A stretch of 64,000 bases of DNA from Streptomyces sp. NBC_00620 (lineage in GTDB: Bacteria; Actinomycetota; Actinomycetes; Streptomycetales; Streptomycetaceae): contig NZ_JAPENY010000002.1 of the NCBI RefSeq assembly GCF_026341825.1, positions 496,001 through 560,000 of the forward strand, given 5' to 3'. This document shows, piece after piece, positions 10,132-18,197 of this stretch. Under the pieces are notes generated by a model. That model worked only from the letters and a program-made list of their open reading frames with translations, was not told where the DNA came from and did no database searches. A program made the translations under genes and the position numbers. Numbering within the stretch: position 1 is the stretch's first letter; each line of letters begins with the position of its first letter.

Positions 10132-12884
10132 GACTCACTCCCGGCATGCGGGGCGCCCGCCTCCTCGTACGCCGCCGGCGCCCCGCGCGCGTGGCAGGTG
10201 CCCGCCCACCGCTGCTCGCGCGGCTGAGGGTGCGCACCAAGCTGATGCTGCTCGTCCTGCCGCCGGTCGCCGGGCTGCTCGCCTTCACGGTCCTCTCCGC
10301 GATGGCCCAGTGGAACGAGGCGCACACCCTCAAGGACTTCAAGGCCTCGACCGAGGTGTCCTTCGCGACAGCCGGGTTCTACGACGCCGTCGCCCGCGAA
10401 CGCCTCGCCGAGGTCCTCGCCCAGGCCGCTCCGGACCGGCCGGGCACGGTGGCCGACCGGAACGCGGCCCGGCGGGCCACCGACCGCGCCCTCACGGCCG
10501 CCGAGGGCACCGCCTCCGGCCACGAGGGACAGCCCGACGTCGCCGGCGTCCTCGGGTCCGTGGACAACCAACTCCACGCGGTCCGGCTGGAGTCGGGCAG
10601 CGGTGCGCTCACCGCGGCGCAGATCGAACAGAGGTACGCGACGGTCGCGACGTATCTGCTCGACACCGTCCGCCGCCTCGACTCCGGCCGGCCCACGCGG
10701 GCCTCGGGCCGCGCCGGTGACGCCTACCTGGCGGTCCTGGGCGCCATCGAGGCCGCCGCGCGCGAACGCGTCGCGCTCGCCGCCCTGCTCGCGACACCGC
10801 ACCCGGACGGCCAGGACGCCGCTGCCGGCCGCTGGTCCGCCCTGGAGGCCGCCCAGCTCGACACCTTCCGCCAGACCGCCTCGGGGCCGCTCCGCGCCCG
10901 CCTCGCGGGCGTGCTGCTGCAGCCCGCCGGCCGCACCGTGCGCGCGACCCGGGAAACCCTCCTGGCAGCCGGAGGCGCACAGCCGCAACTCCCCTCCCTG
11001 GAGCACTGGCTCACGGCCTCCGGCGACCGGCTCACCGCTCTGCGCGGCATCGCGCACGACGCGGCAGACGAACTCGCCGCCGACGCCGACCAGGGCCTGA
11101 AGGCCGCCCAGGCCCGCGGCGAGCGCGAACTCGCCCTCTCCGTAGGGGTCCTTTTCGCCGTGACCGTCCTCGCTCTGGTCCTGGGCGGCTCCATCTCACG
11201 GCCGCTCAGCGAGGTGTCCGAGGGCGCCAAGGCCCTCGCCGAGGGCGATCTGTCGTACGACGTCCACTACACGGGGCGCGACGAGATAGGCGTCGTCGCC
11301 GACACCTTCCGCGAACTCCATGTGACCAGCGAGCGCCTCGCCGCCGAGATCCGCACCATGAGCACGGCGATCGACGACAACCGGCTCGGCCATCGCGCGG
11401 ACGTCGCCGCGTTCGACGGCGCCTGGGCACAACTGCTGGGCGGCATGAACGCCACCATGGCGTCCTTCGCCGCCGCGCACGGCCGGCGCCGCAAGGCCGA
11501 GCGGGAACTGGCGAGCATCTTCCACCTCTCCCTCGACCTGCTGTGCATCTGCGGGACCGACGGCTACTTCAAGCGACTGAACCCGGCCTTCGAACGCACC
11601 CTGGGCCACCCCGCCGGCACGTTGCTCGCCAGGCCCTGGCTGGAGTTCGTCCACCCGGCGGACCGGGCACGCACGCGGGCCGTCCTCGACCGCCTGGCGA
11701 ACGGCGCCGAGTCCGCCGAGTTCGAGAACCGCTGCCTGCGCGCCGACGGCACCGAGCGCTGGCTGCAGTGGAGCGCTCGCCCCGTGACCGGAGAGGGCCT
11801 CATCTACGCCGCCGCGCGCGACGTCACCGAGAGCCGCCGCGCCGACCGCGAGCAGGCCGCGCTGCGCCGCGTCGCCACCCTCGTGGCCCGCGGCGACCCG
11901 CCGCACGAGGTGTTCGCGGCGGTCGCGCGAGAAGTCGGAATGGTGCTGAGCACGGGCCCCGCGGCCGTCCTGCGGTACGAGGCCGACGGCGCCGTCACGG
12001 TTCTCGGCTCGGCCCACGCCGACACGAGCGCGGGGGAGGAGGCGGCCGCAGAGGTGGCCCACACCCGCGGTCCGGCCCGCGCCGGACGCTCGGTCGGCGC
12101 CCCGATAGTCGTCGACGACCGCCTGTGGGGTGCCGTCGTCGCGGCCTCCACGGGCCCGGAGCCGCTGCCTCCGGGCACCGAGTCCCGGCTCGCGGACTTC
12201 ACCGAACTCGTCGCCACCGCCATCGCCAACGCCGACAGCCAGGCCCAGTTGAGAGCCTCACGCGCGCGCGTGGTGGCCGCTTCGGACGCGTCCCGGCGCC
12301 GTATCGAGCGCGATCTGCACGACGGTGTCCAGCAGCGTCTCGTCTCGCTCCAACTGGACCTTCGGACGGCCGAGTCCATGATGGAGGACCGATCGGCCGA
12401 TGTCTCCCAGCAGTTGGCGCACATCGGCAAAGGCCTCGACGACGCCTTCGAGGACCTGCTGCAGATCTCCCGCGGCATCCACCCCGCGATCCTCTCCAGA
12501 GGCGGTCTGGGACCCGCCCTGCGAGCCCTCGCCCGCCGCTCCGCGGTCCCCGTGGAGCTGGATCTCCGGCTGCCCCCCGACCGCCTTCCCGAACCGACCG
12601 AGGTCGCCGTCTACTACGTGACCTCCGAATGCCTCACCAACGCCGCCAAGCACGCGCGCGCCACGGTCGTACAGGTGGAGGCCCGGACGTACGACGACGT
12701 CCTGGAGGTGACCATCAGCGACGACGGGAGCGGTGGTGCCGACCCGGGTGGCGGCTCCGGTCTCATCGGGCTCGTCGACCGCGTCGAGGCGATCGGCGGC
12801 AGGCTCGGCATCACCAGCCCACCAGGAAGCGGCACGACCCTGACCGTACGGCTGCCGCTGCGGGAACGGCCGACGGACGTGTGA
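10128..12884 (+). CDS. Transmembrane sensor histidine kinase: NIT-like, HAMP, PAS, GAF, HisKA_3, HATPase
   Basis: The 918-residue kinase starts at ATG 10128, overlapping the binding-protein stop by four bases. Domains in order are TM1 (about 38-60), a roughly 270-residue extracytoplasmic alpha-helical region resembling the nitrate/nitrite-sensing NIT fold, TM2 (about 334-357), HAMP (about 357-410), PAS (about 461-590, DGYFKRLNPAFERTLG), GAF (about 590-715), HisKA_3 with phosphoacceptor H731 in ERDLHDGVQQR, and an HATPase with Asn838 (LTNAAKHA) and DDGSGG. It belongs to the NarX/DesK superfamily. Its likely partner is the NarL-type regulator 450 bp downstream; the divergent single-domain receiver may also be a target. 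The signal probably reaches it through the coupled lipoprotein (inference). Confidence 0.92.
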   Translation: MRLTPGMRGARLLVRRRRPARVAGARPPLLARLRVRTKLMLLVLPPVAGLLAFTVLSAMAQWNEAHTLKDFKASTEVSFATAGFYDAVARERLAEVLAQAAPDRPGTVADRNAARRATDRALTAAEGTASGHEGQPDVAGVLGSVDNQLHAVRLESGSGALTAAQIEQRYATVATYLLDTVRRLDSGRPTRASGRAGDAYLAVLGAIEAAARERVALAALLATPHPDGQDAAAGRWSALEAAQLDTFRQTASGPLRARLAGVLLQPAGRTVRATRETLLAAGGAQPQLPSLEHWLTASGDRLTALRGIAHDAADELAADADQGLKAAQARGERELALSVGVLFAVTVLALVLGGSISRPLSEVSEGAKALAEGDLSYDVHYTGRDEIGVVADTFRELHVTSERLAAEIRTMSTAIDDNRLGHRADVAAFDGAWAQLLGGMNATMASFAAAHGRRRKAERELASIFHLSLDLLCICGTDGYFKRLNPAFERTLGHPAGTLLARPWLEFVHPADRARTRAVLDRLANGAESAEFENRCLRADGTERWLQWSARPVTGEGLIYAAARDVTESRRADREQAALRRVATLVARGDPPHEVFAAVAREVGMVLSTGPAAVLRYEADGAVTVLGSAHADTSAGEEAAAEVAHTRGPARAGRSVGAPIVVDDRLWGAVVAASTGPEPLPPGTESRLADFTELVATAIANADSQAQLRASRARVVAASDASRRRIERDLHDGVQQRLVSLQLDLRTAESMMEDRSADVSQQLAHIGKGLDDAFEDLLQISRGIHPAILSRGGLGPALRALARRSAVPVELDLRLPPDRLPEPTEVAVYYVTSECLTNAAKHARATVVQVEARTYDDVLEVTISDDGSGGADPGGGSGLIGLVDRVEAIGGRLGITSPPGSGTTLTVRLPLRERPTDV

Positions 12885-12958
12885 CCGCCCCCGGGTCCGG
12901 AGAGGCAGGAAAACGCCTCGGGGCAGGCATCAGGCGTCAGACGGACACCAGGCAGCCG

Positions 12959-13120
12959 CTACGGGCAAGCGGTGCCGTCACGCCGCACGAGCCGCAGACC
13001 CTTGGCGCGCACGATGTCGGGATCCCGCGGGTCGAGGGCGTCGCGGAAGGACCGCACCTCGTCCTCGTACCGGCGGACACGGACCGACCGCCGTCGTTGC
13101 TCGATCCGTGTCCGCCGCAT
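12959..13120 (-). CDS. Putative 53-residue basic small protein, antisense between kinase and regulator genes
   Basis: The frame from ATG 13120 has GGAAGGA nine bases upstream, an ideal ribosome-binding site, and almost every codon ends in G or C, as expected for a real Streptomyces gene. The product is very rich in Arg and acidic residues (segments RRTRIEQRRR and RYEDEVRSFRDALDPRDP) and lacks membrane segments, suggesting a helical nucleic-acid- or protein-binding peptide. The frame continues upstream to an ATG at 13201, but codon use there is poor. I do not recognise a family. It lies opposite the two-component pair. Confidence 0.5.
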   Translation of the reverse strand: MRRTRIEQRRRSVRVRRYEDEVRSFRDALDPRDPDIVRAKGLRLVRRDGTACP

Positions 13121-13330
13121 CTCCCGCTGTCCTTCCGTCAAGTGGCCCGCCGTCCCTCGCCCGGGACGGCCGGCCCCTTGCATCTGCACTGGTTCGAGCA
13201 TGGACCCGCGATGTCCGCGTGTCGTCACCGCCAGCCCCCAATTCCGCTTCCGGCTAGCAGTAACCCCCGCGTTCCGGCAGGCTGTTGGGGGCGCATCGCG
13301 CCACACACGCGGGCAACGGGAGCCGGGACC

Positions 13331-14002
13331 ATGGACGCCAATAAGCAGCCCGCGCGGGGACGGGTCGTCCTCGCCGACGACGACATCCTGCTCAGGGAAG
13401 GCCTCGCGAGTCTCTGCGAGCGCGTCGGCTACGAAGTGGCCGGGCAGGCCGGTGACGCCGTACGGCTCCTGGAGCTGGTCGCCGACGAACGCCCGGACCT
13501 GGCGATCATCGACATAAGAATGCCGCCCCACCACTCGACCGAGGGCCTCAAGGCGGGCCGCACGATCAGAGAGCTCCACCCGGCCACCGGCATCCTGGTC
13601 CTGTCGGCCTACGTCGAGGTCGAGGACGCCCTGGAGCTGCTGGCCGGGGGCCACAAGGTCGGGTACCTCCTGAAGAGCCGGGTCACGGCCGTGGACGAGT
13701 TCATCGAGTCGCTCGACCGGATCCACCGGGGCGGCTCGGTCGTCGACCCCTCCCTGGTGCGGGAGCTGTTCTCCGCCCAGCGGCGCGACGACCCGCTGTC
13801 CTTCCTCAGCGGCCGCGAGCGGGAGGTTCTCGCGCTCATGGCGGAGGGCCGCTCCAACGCCGGCATCGGCCGCCGGCTGTGGGTCACCGAGGGCACCGTC
13901 GAGAAACACGTCCGCAGCATCCTGGGCAAACTCCACCTCCCGGAGGCCTCCGACGACCACCGCCGGGTCCTGGCCGTCCTGACATTCCTGGAATCGCGCT
14001 GA
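13331..14002 (+). CDS. NarL/FixJ-family response regulator
   Basis: This 223-residue regulator has an N-terminal receiver (acidic D16-D18, phosphoacceptor D61 in LAIIDIRMPP, SAY and LLKSR positions conserved) and a C-terminal LuxR-type HTH (LSGREREVLALMAEGRSNAG, then VTEGTVEKHVRSI). The ATG at 13331 follows a GGGAG site. A HisKA_3 kinase such as the one upstream is the usual partner of NarL-type regulators, so the two very likely form a pair despite the 446-bp gap. The targets are unknown; the divergent or coupled genes of the cassette are the first candidates. Confidence 0.92.
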   Translation: MDANKQPARGRVVLADDDILLREGLASLCERVGYEVAGQAGDAVRLLELVADERPDLAIIDIRMPPHHSTEGLKAGRTIRELHPATGILVLSAYVEVEDALELLAGGHKVGYLLKSRVTAVDEFIESLDRIHRGGSVVDPSLVRELFSAQRRDDPLSFLSGREREVLALMAEGRSNAGIGRRLWVTEGTVEKHVRSILGKLHLPEASDDHRRVLAVLTFLESR

Positions 14003-14080
14003 GACCTTGCCCTACGTTCTGTCCACAGGCGGAGCCGGGAGGCCGCCGTGGTGTCAGCCCTCGCCAGTAGGGTGTGAGAC

Positions 14081-16126
14081 ATGGCCGACCCCTCCAGCTA
14101 CCGCCCCAAGCCGGGACAGATCCCGGACTCTCCCGGGGTGTACAAATTCCGCGACGAGCACCGCCGGGTGATCTACGTCGGGAAGGCGAAAAGCCTGCGC
14201 CAGCGCCTGGCCAACTACTTCCAGGACTTGGCCGGCCTCCACCCCCGCACCCGCACCATGGTCACCACGGCCGCGTCCGTGGAGTGGACGGTCGTGTCCA
14301 CGGAGGTCGAGGCGCTACAGCTGGAGTACTCCTGGATCAAGGAGTTCGACCCCCGTTTCAACGTCAAGTACCGCGACGACAAGAGCTATCCGTACCTCGC
14401 GGTGACGATGAACGAGGAGTTCCCGCGCGTCCAGGTGATGCGCGGCCACAAGCGCAAGGGCGTGCGCTACTTCGGTCCCTACGGACACGCGTGGGCGATC
14501 CGCGACACCGTGGACCTGCTGCTGCGCGTCTTCCCCGTACGCACCTGCTCCGCCGGTGTTTTCAAGAACGCCGTCCGCACCGGCCGCCCCTGCCTCCTCG
14601 GCTACATCGGCAAGTGCTCCGCCCCCTGCGTCGAGCGCGTCTCCGCCGACGAACACCGTGACCTGGCCGAGGAGTTCTGCGACTTCATGGCAGGGCGTAC
14701 GGGGACGTACATCCGCCGCCTCGAAAAGCAGATGACGGACGCGGCCGAGGAGATGGAGTACGAGCGGGCGGGCCGCCTGCGCGACGACATCGAGGCCCTG
14801 AAGAAGGCCATGGAGAAGAGCGCGGTCGTGCTCGCCGACGCGACCGACGCCGACCTGATCGCCGTCGCCGAGGACGAGCTGGAAGCGGCCGTGCAGATCT
14901 TCCACGTACGCGGCGGCCGTGTGCGCGGCCAGCGCGGCTGGGTCACGGACAAGGTGGAGGCCGTCACCACCGGTGATCTCGTCGAACACGCGCTCCAGCA
15001 GCTCTACGGGGAGGAGACGGGCGACTCCGTCCCCAAGGAGGTGCTCGTCCCGGCGCTGCCCGAGCTGGCGGAGACCGTCCAGGAGTGGCTGACCGAGCGC
15101 CGCGGGTCGAACGTCTCCCTCCGGATCCCGCAGCGTGGCGACAAGAAGGCGCTCATGGAGACGGTGCGGCGCAACGCACAGCAGTCCCTCGTCCTGCACA
15201 AGACCAAGCGCGCCTCCGACCTGACCACCCGCTCGCGCGCGCTGGAGGAGATCGCCGAGGCCCTCGAACTGGACAGCGCGCCCCTGCGCATCGAGTGCTA
15301 CGACATCTCGCACCTCCAGGGCGACGACGTCGTGGCGTCGATGGTCGTCTTCGAGGACGGGCTCCAGCGCAAGAGCGAGTACCGGCGCTTCCAGATCAAG
15401 GGCTTCGAGGGCCAGGACGACGTCCGGTCCATGCACGAGGTGATCACCCGCCGCTTCAGGCGCTACATCGCCGAGAAGGAGAAGACGGGGGAGTGGGCGG
15501 ACGGCGAGAACGCGCTCACCGAGGACGACGGGCGCCCCAAACGCTTCGCCTACCCCCCGCAGCTCGTCGTCGTCGACGGCGGGCAGCCGCAGGTCGCGGC
15601 CGCCAAGAAGGCCCTGGACGAGCTGGGCATCGACGACATCGCCGTCTGCGGCCTCGCCAAGCGCCTGGAGGAGGTGTGGCTGCCCGACGACGACAACCCG
15701 GTGGTCCTGCCCCGCACCAGCGAGGGCCTGTACCTGCTGCAGCGGGTCCGTGACGAGGCCCACCGCTTCGCGATCACCTACCAGCGCGTCAAGCGGGCCA
15801 AGCGCTTCAGGTCGGGCCCGCTGGACGACGTGCCGGGCCTGGGCGAGACGCGTAAACAGGCACTGATCAAGCACTTCGGTTCGGTGAAAAAGCTGCGATC
15901 CGCGACAATCGACCAGATCTGCGAGGTTCCCGGTATAGGCCGCAAAACGGCCGAGATGATCGCCGTGGCCCTCGCCCAGGCGGCCCCGGCCGCCCCCGCC
16001 GTCAACACGGCGACTGGAGAGATCATGGAAGACGAGGAAGACGGGGCGCCCGAAACGACGGCGGGCTCCCCGGAGGAGCCCGTGACCGCGGGCACCTCGG
16101 ACAAGCGACGGGGGCAGGAGACATGA
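14081..16126 (+). CDS. uvrC: Excinuclease ABC subunit C
   Basis: UvrC makes both incisions around a lesion in nucleotide excision repair. The 681-residue protein has all domains in order: GIY-YIG nuclease (GVYKFRDEHRRVIYVGKAKSL split around residues 18-40), a Cys-containing region (CLLGYIGKCSAPC), the UVR UvrB-binding motif (EMEYERAGRLRDDIEALK, about 225-245), the RNase H-like nuclease (ECYDISHLQGDDVVASMV), and a tandem helix-hairpin-helix (VPGLGETRKQAL ... VPGIGRKTAEM). It heads a four-gene unit with rapZ, yvcK and whiA joined by four- to ten-base overlaps. The C-terminus has an acidic Thr/Glu-rich extension of about 45 residues. Confidence 0.98.
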   Translation: MADPSSYRPKPGQIPDSPGVYKFRDEHRRVIYVGKAKSLRQRLANYFQDLAGLHPRTRTMVTTAASVEWTVVSTEVEALQLEYSWIKEFDPRFNVKYRDDKSYPYLAVTMNEEFPRVQVMRGHKRKGVRYFGPYGHAWAIRDTVDLLLRVFPVRTCSAGVFKNAVRTGRPCLLGYIGKCSAPCVERVSADEHRDLAEEFCDFMAGRTGTYIRRLEKQMTDAAEEMEYERAGRLRDDIEALKKAMEKSAVVLADATDADLIAVAEDELEAAVQIFHVRGGRVRGQRGWVTDKVEAVTTGDLVEHALQQLYGEETGDSVPKEVLVPALPELAETVQEWLTERRGSNVSLRIPQRGDKKALMETVRRNAQQSLVLHKTKRASDLTTRSRALEEIAEALELDSAPLRIECYDISHLQGDDVVASMVVFEDGLQRKSEYRRFQIKGFEGQDDVRSMHEVITRRFRRYIAEKEKTGEWADGENALTEDDGRPKRFAYPPQLVVVDGGQPQVAAAKKALDELGIDDIAVCGLAKRLEEVWLPDDDNPVVLPRTSEGLYLLQRVRDEAHRFAITYQRVKRAKRFRSGPLDDVPGLGETRKQALIKHFGSVKKLRSATIDQICEVPGIGRKTAEMIAVALAQAAPAAPAVNTATGEIMEDEEDGAPETTAGSPEEPVTAGTSDKRRGQET

Positions 16127-17154
16127 GCGAGAACGAACGACAGGAACACGAACCACGGACCGGCGACGGTCAAGTGAGCGACGCACAGACCGACGACGGT
16201 CAGGCAAACGAACCACAGTCCGACAAGGGTGCGGACGGTACCGACAGCGCACAGGAGAGTACGACGATGGACACGCCCGCGGTGCCGGACGCCGCCATCC
16301 CCGAGCTGGTGATCATCTCCGGGATGTCCGGCGCCGGCCGGTCGACGGCAGCCAAGTGTCTGGAGGACCTCGGCTGGTTCGTCGTCGACAATCTGCCGCC
16401 CGCGCTGATCCCCACCATGGTGGAGCTCGGCGCCCGCTCCCAGGGCAACGTGGCGAGGATCGCGGTCGTCGTCGACGTACGCGGCCGTCGCTTCTTCGAC
16501 AACCTCCGCGAGTCCCTCGCCGACCTGGCGTCCAAGAGCGTCACCCGGCGGATCGTCTTCCTGGAGTCCTCCGACGAGGCACTGGTGCGCCGCTTCGAGT
16601 CGGTGCGCCGCCCGCACCCCCTCCAGGGCGACGGCCGCATCGTCGACGGCATCGCCGCCGAGCGTGAACTGCTGCGCGAGCTGCGCGGCGACGCCGACCT
16701 GGTGATCGACACCTCCAGCCTGAACGTGCACGAGCTGCGCGCCAAGATGGACGCCCAGTTCGCGGGCGAGGAGGAGCCCGAGCTGCGGGCCACCGTGATG
16801 TCCTTCGGCTTCAAGTACGGCCTTCCGGTCGACGCCGACCTGGTGGCGGACATGCGCTTCCTGCCCAACCCGCACTGGGTCCCGGAGCTGCGTCCCTTCA
16901 CCGGCCTCAACGAAGAGGTCTCGGCGTACATCTTCAACCAGCCCGGCGCCAAGGAGTTCCTCGACCGCTACGCCGAGCTGCTCCAGCTCATCGCGGCCGG
17001 ATACCGCCGCGAGGGCAAGCGCTATGTGACCATCGCGGTCGGCTGCACCGGCGGCAAGCACCGCTCGGTCGCCATGTCCGAGAAGCTCGCCGCCCGGCTG
17101 GCCTCCGAGGGAGTGGAGACGGTCGTCGTCCACCGGGACATGGGCCGCGAATGA
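16123..17154 (+). CDS. rapZ: RapZ / YvcJ-type nucleotide-binding protein
   Basis: The 343-residue protein belongs to the RapZ family, which binds nucleotides and, in E. coli, acts as an RNase E adaptor controlling glucosamine-6-phosphate synthase mRNA; the actinobacterial role is not settled. The Walker A is GMSGAGRST (residues 67-75), followed by FVVDNLPPALI, and the C-terminal CTGGKHRSV motif lies in the RNA/GlcN6P-binding domain. About 50 N-terminal residues are an acidic, Gln/Asp-rich low-complexity extension with a repeated DGQ.SDAQ-like pattern, absent from the minimal family; the alternative ATG at 16267 (MDTPAVPD) would remove it. It overlaps uvrC by ATGA and yvcK by ATGA. Confidence 0.95.
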   Translation: MSENERQEHEPRTGDGQVSDAQTDDGQANEPQSDKGADGTDSAQESTTMDTPAVPDAAIPELVIISGMSGAGRSTAAKCLEDLGWFVVDNLPPALIPTMVELGARSQGNVARIAVVVDVRGRRFFDNLRESLADLASKSVTRRIVFLESSDEALVRRFESVRRPHPLQGDGRIVDGIAAERELLRELRGDADLVIDTSSLNVHELRAKMDAQFAGEEEPELRATVMSFGFKYGLPVDADLVADMRFLPNPHWVPELRPFTGLNEEVSAYIFNQPGAKEFLDRYAELLQLIAAGYRREGKRYVTIAVGCTGGKHRSVAMSEKLAARLASEGVETVVVHRDMGRE

Positions 17155-18197
17155 CCGGACGTGCATCACTGCGGCTGAGCAGGCTGCGCCGGGTGACCCC
17201 CGACGGCCGCGGCGGCAAGCCGCGCCGCCGCGGCACCCAGCCCAAGGTCGTCGCCCTCGGCGGCGGCATGGGCCTGTCCGCCTCGCTCGCCGCACTGCGC
17301 CGGATCACCGGCGACCTCACCGCCGTGGTCACCGTGGCCGACGACGGCGGCTCCAGCGGACGCCTGCGCGACGAGCTGGGCGTGCTCCCGCCCGGCGACC
17401 TGCGCAAGGCCCTGGCCGCGCTGTGCGGCGACGACGACTGGGGCCAGACCTGGGCCCGGGTCATCCAGCACCGCTTCCAGTCCAAGGGCGACCTGCACGA
17501 GCACGCGGTCGGCAATCTGCTGATCGTCGCCCTGTGGGAGCAGCTCGGCGACCATGTCCAGGCCCTTGACCTGGTCGGCAGGCTCCTCGGCGCGCACGGC
17601 CGCGTGCTGCCGATGTCCGCAGTCCCCCTGGAGCTCCAGGCGCTGGTCAAGGGGCACGATCCGGACAGGCCCGACGACATCGACACCGTGCGCGGTCAGG
17701 CCACCGTGGCGCTCACGCCCGGTGAGGTGCAGTCCGTGCACGTCGTGCCGCACGACCCGCCCGCCGTCCCCGAAGCCGTCGCGGCGGTCCTCGACGCGGA
17801 CTGGGTGGTGCTCGGACCGGGCTCCTGGTTCTCCTCGGTGATCCCGCATCTACTCGTGCCCGAACTGCTCGACGCGCTCATCCAGACGAAGGCGCGCCGG
17901 GTACTCTCCCTGAACCTCGCCCCGCAGCCCGGAGAAACCGATGGCTTCTCTCCGCAGCGTCATTTGGAGGTTTTGGGACGACACGCCCCTAAACTCGCCC
18001 TGGACGTGGTGCTGGCCGACGAGGCCGCCGTGCCCGACCGCGACTTGCTCACCGATGCCGCCAAGCGGCTCGGCGCCGCGGTCGAGCTGGCGCCGGTGGC
18101 CCGGACCGATGGATCTCCGCGGCACGACCCGGAGCTGTTGGCCGCCGCGTACGACCGTATTTTTCGGATGCATGGAAGGATCGGCCCATGGCGATGA
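17151..18197 (+). CDS. yvcK: YvcK/CofD-like gluconeogenesis factor
   Basis: The 348-residue protein is a member of the YvcK (GlmR) family, which binds UDP-sugars and couples cell-wall precursor synthesis to carbon supply in Bacillus. Key features are VVALGGGMGLSASLAALR near residue 35, the ADDGGSSGRLRDELG loop, HAVGNLLI, and DWVVLGPGSWFSS. It begins with an Arg-rich 30-residue segment. Start and stop overlap rapZ (4 bp) and whiA (10 bp), so it is translated in a coupled series. The rapZ-yvcK-whiA order is conserved in Gram-positive bacteria. Confidence 0.95.
   Translation: MTGRASLRLSRLRRVTPDGRGGKPRRRGTQPKVVALGGGMGLSASLAALRRITGDLTAVVTVADDGGSSGRLRDELGVLPPGDLRKALAALCGDDDWGQTWARVIQHRFQSKGDLHEHAVGNLLIVALWEQLGDHVQALDLVGRLLGAHGRVLPMSAVPLELQALVKGHDPDRPDDIDTVRGQATVALTPGEVQSVHVVPHDPPAVPEAVAAVLDADWVVLGPGSWFSSVIPHLLVPELLDALIQTKARRVLSLNLAPQPGETDGFSPQRHLEVLGRHAPKLALDVVLADEAAVPDRDLLTDAAKRLGAAVELAPVARTDGSPRHDPELLAAAYDRIFRMHGRIGPWR
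17960..17995 (+). promoter_or_regulatory. Possible internal whiA promoter region with GACAC motif
   Basis: Inside the yvcK coding region, about 200 bp before whiA, a locally A/T-rich patch (CATTTGGAGGTTTTGGG) is followed by GACAC at 17980-17984, the motif reported for WhiA binding. In S. coelicolor a developmentally induced whiA promoter lies within the upstream gene, from memory. The sequence alone does not locate the start site. Confidence 0.35.

Noticed and set aside
10609..10980. Several Arg/Ala-rich opposite-strand frames of over 100 residues
   Set aside because: They are typical shadows of high-GC coding regions, with low-complexity translations and no site for initiation.
13121..13201. 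Upstream start (ATG 13201) for the small antisense ORF
   Set aside because: Codon bias breaks down before ATG 13120, and only the inner start has a good ribosome-binding site.
11543..13330. Long frame upstream of the NarL-type regulator
   Set aside because: It is a shadow of the kinase gene in another frame; Arg/Pro-rich translation without domain content.
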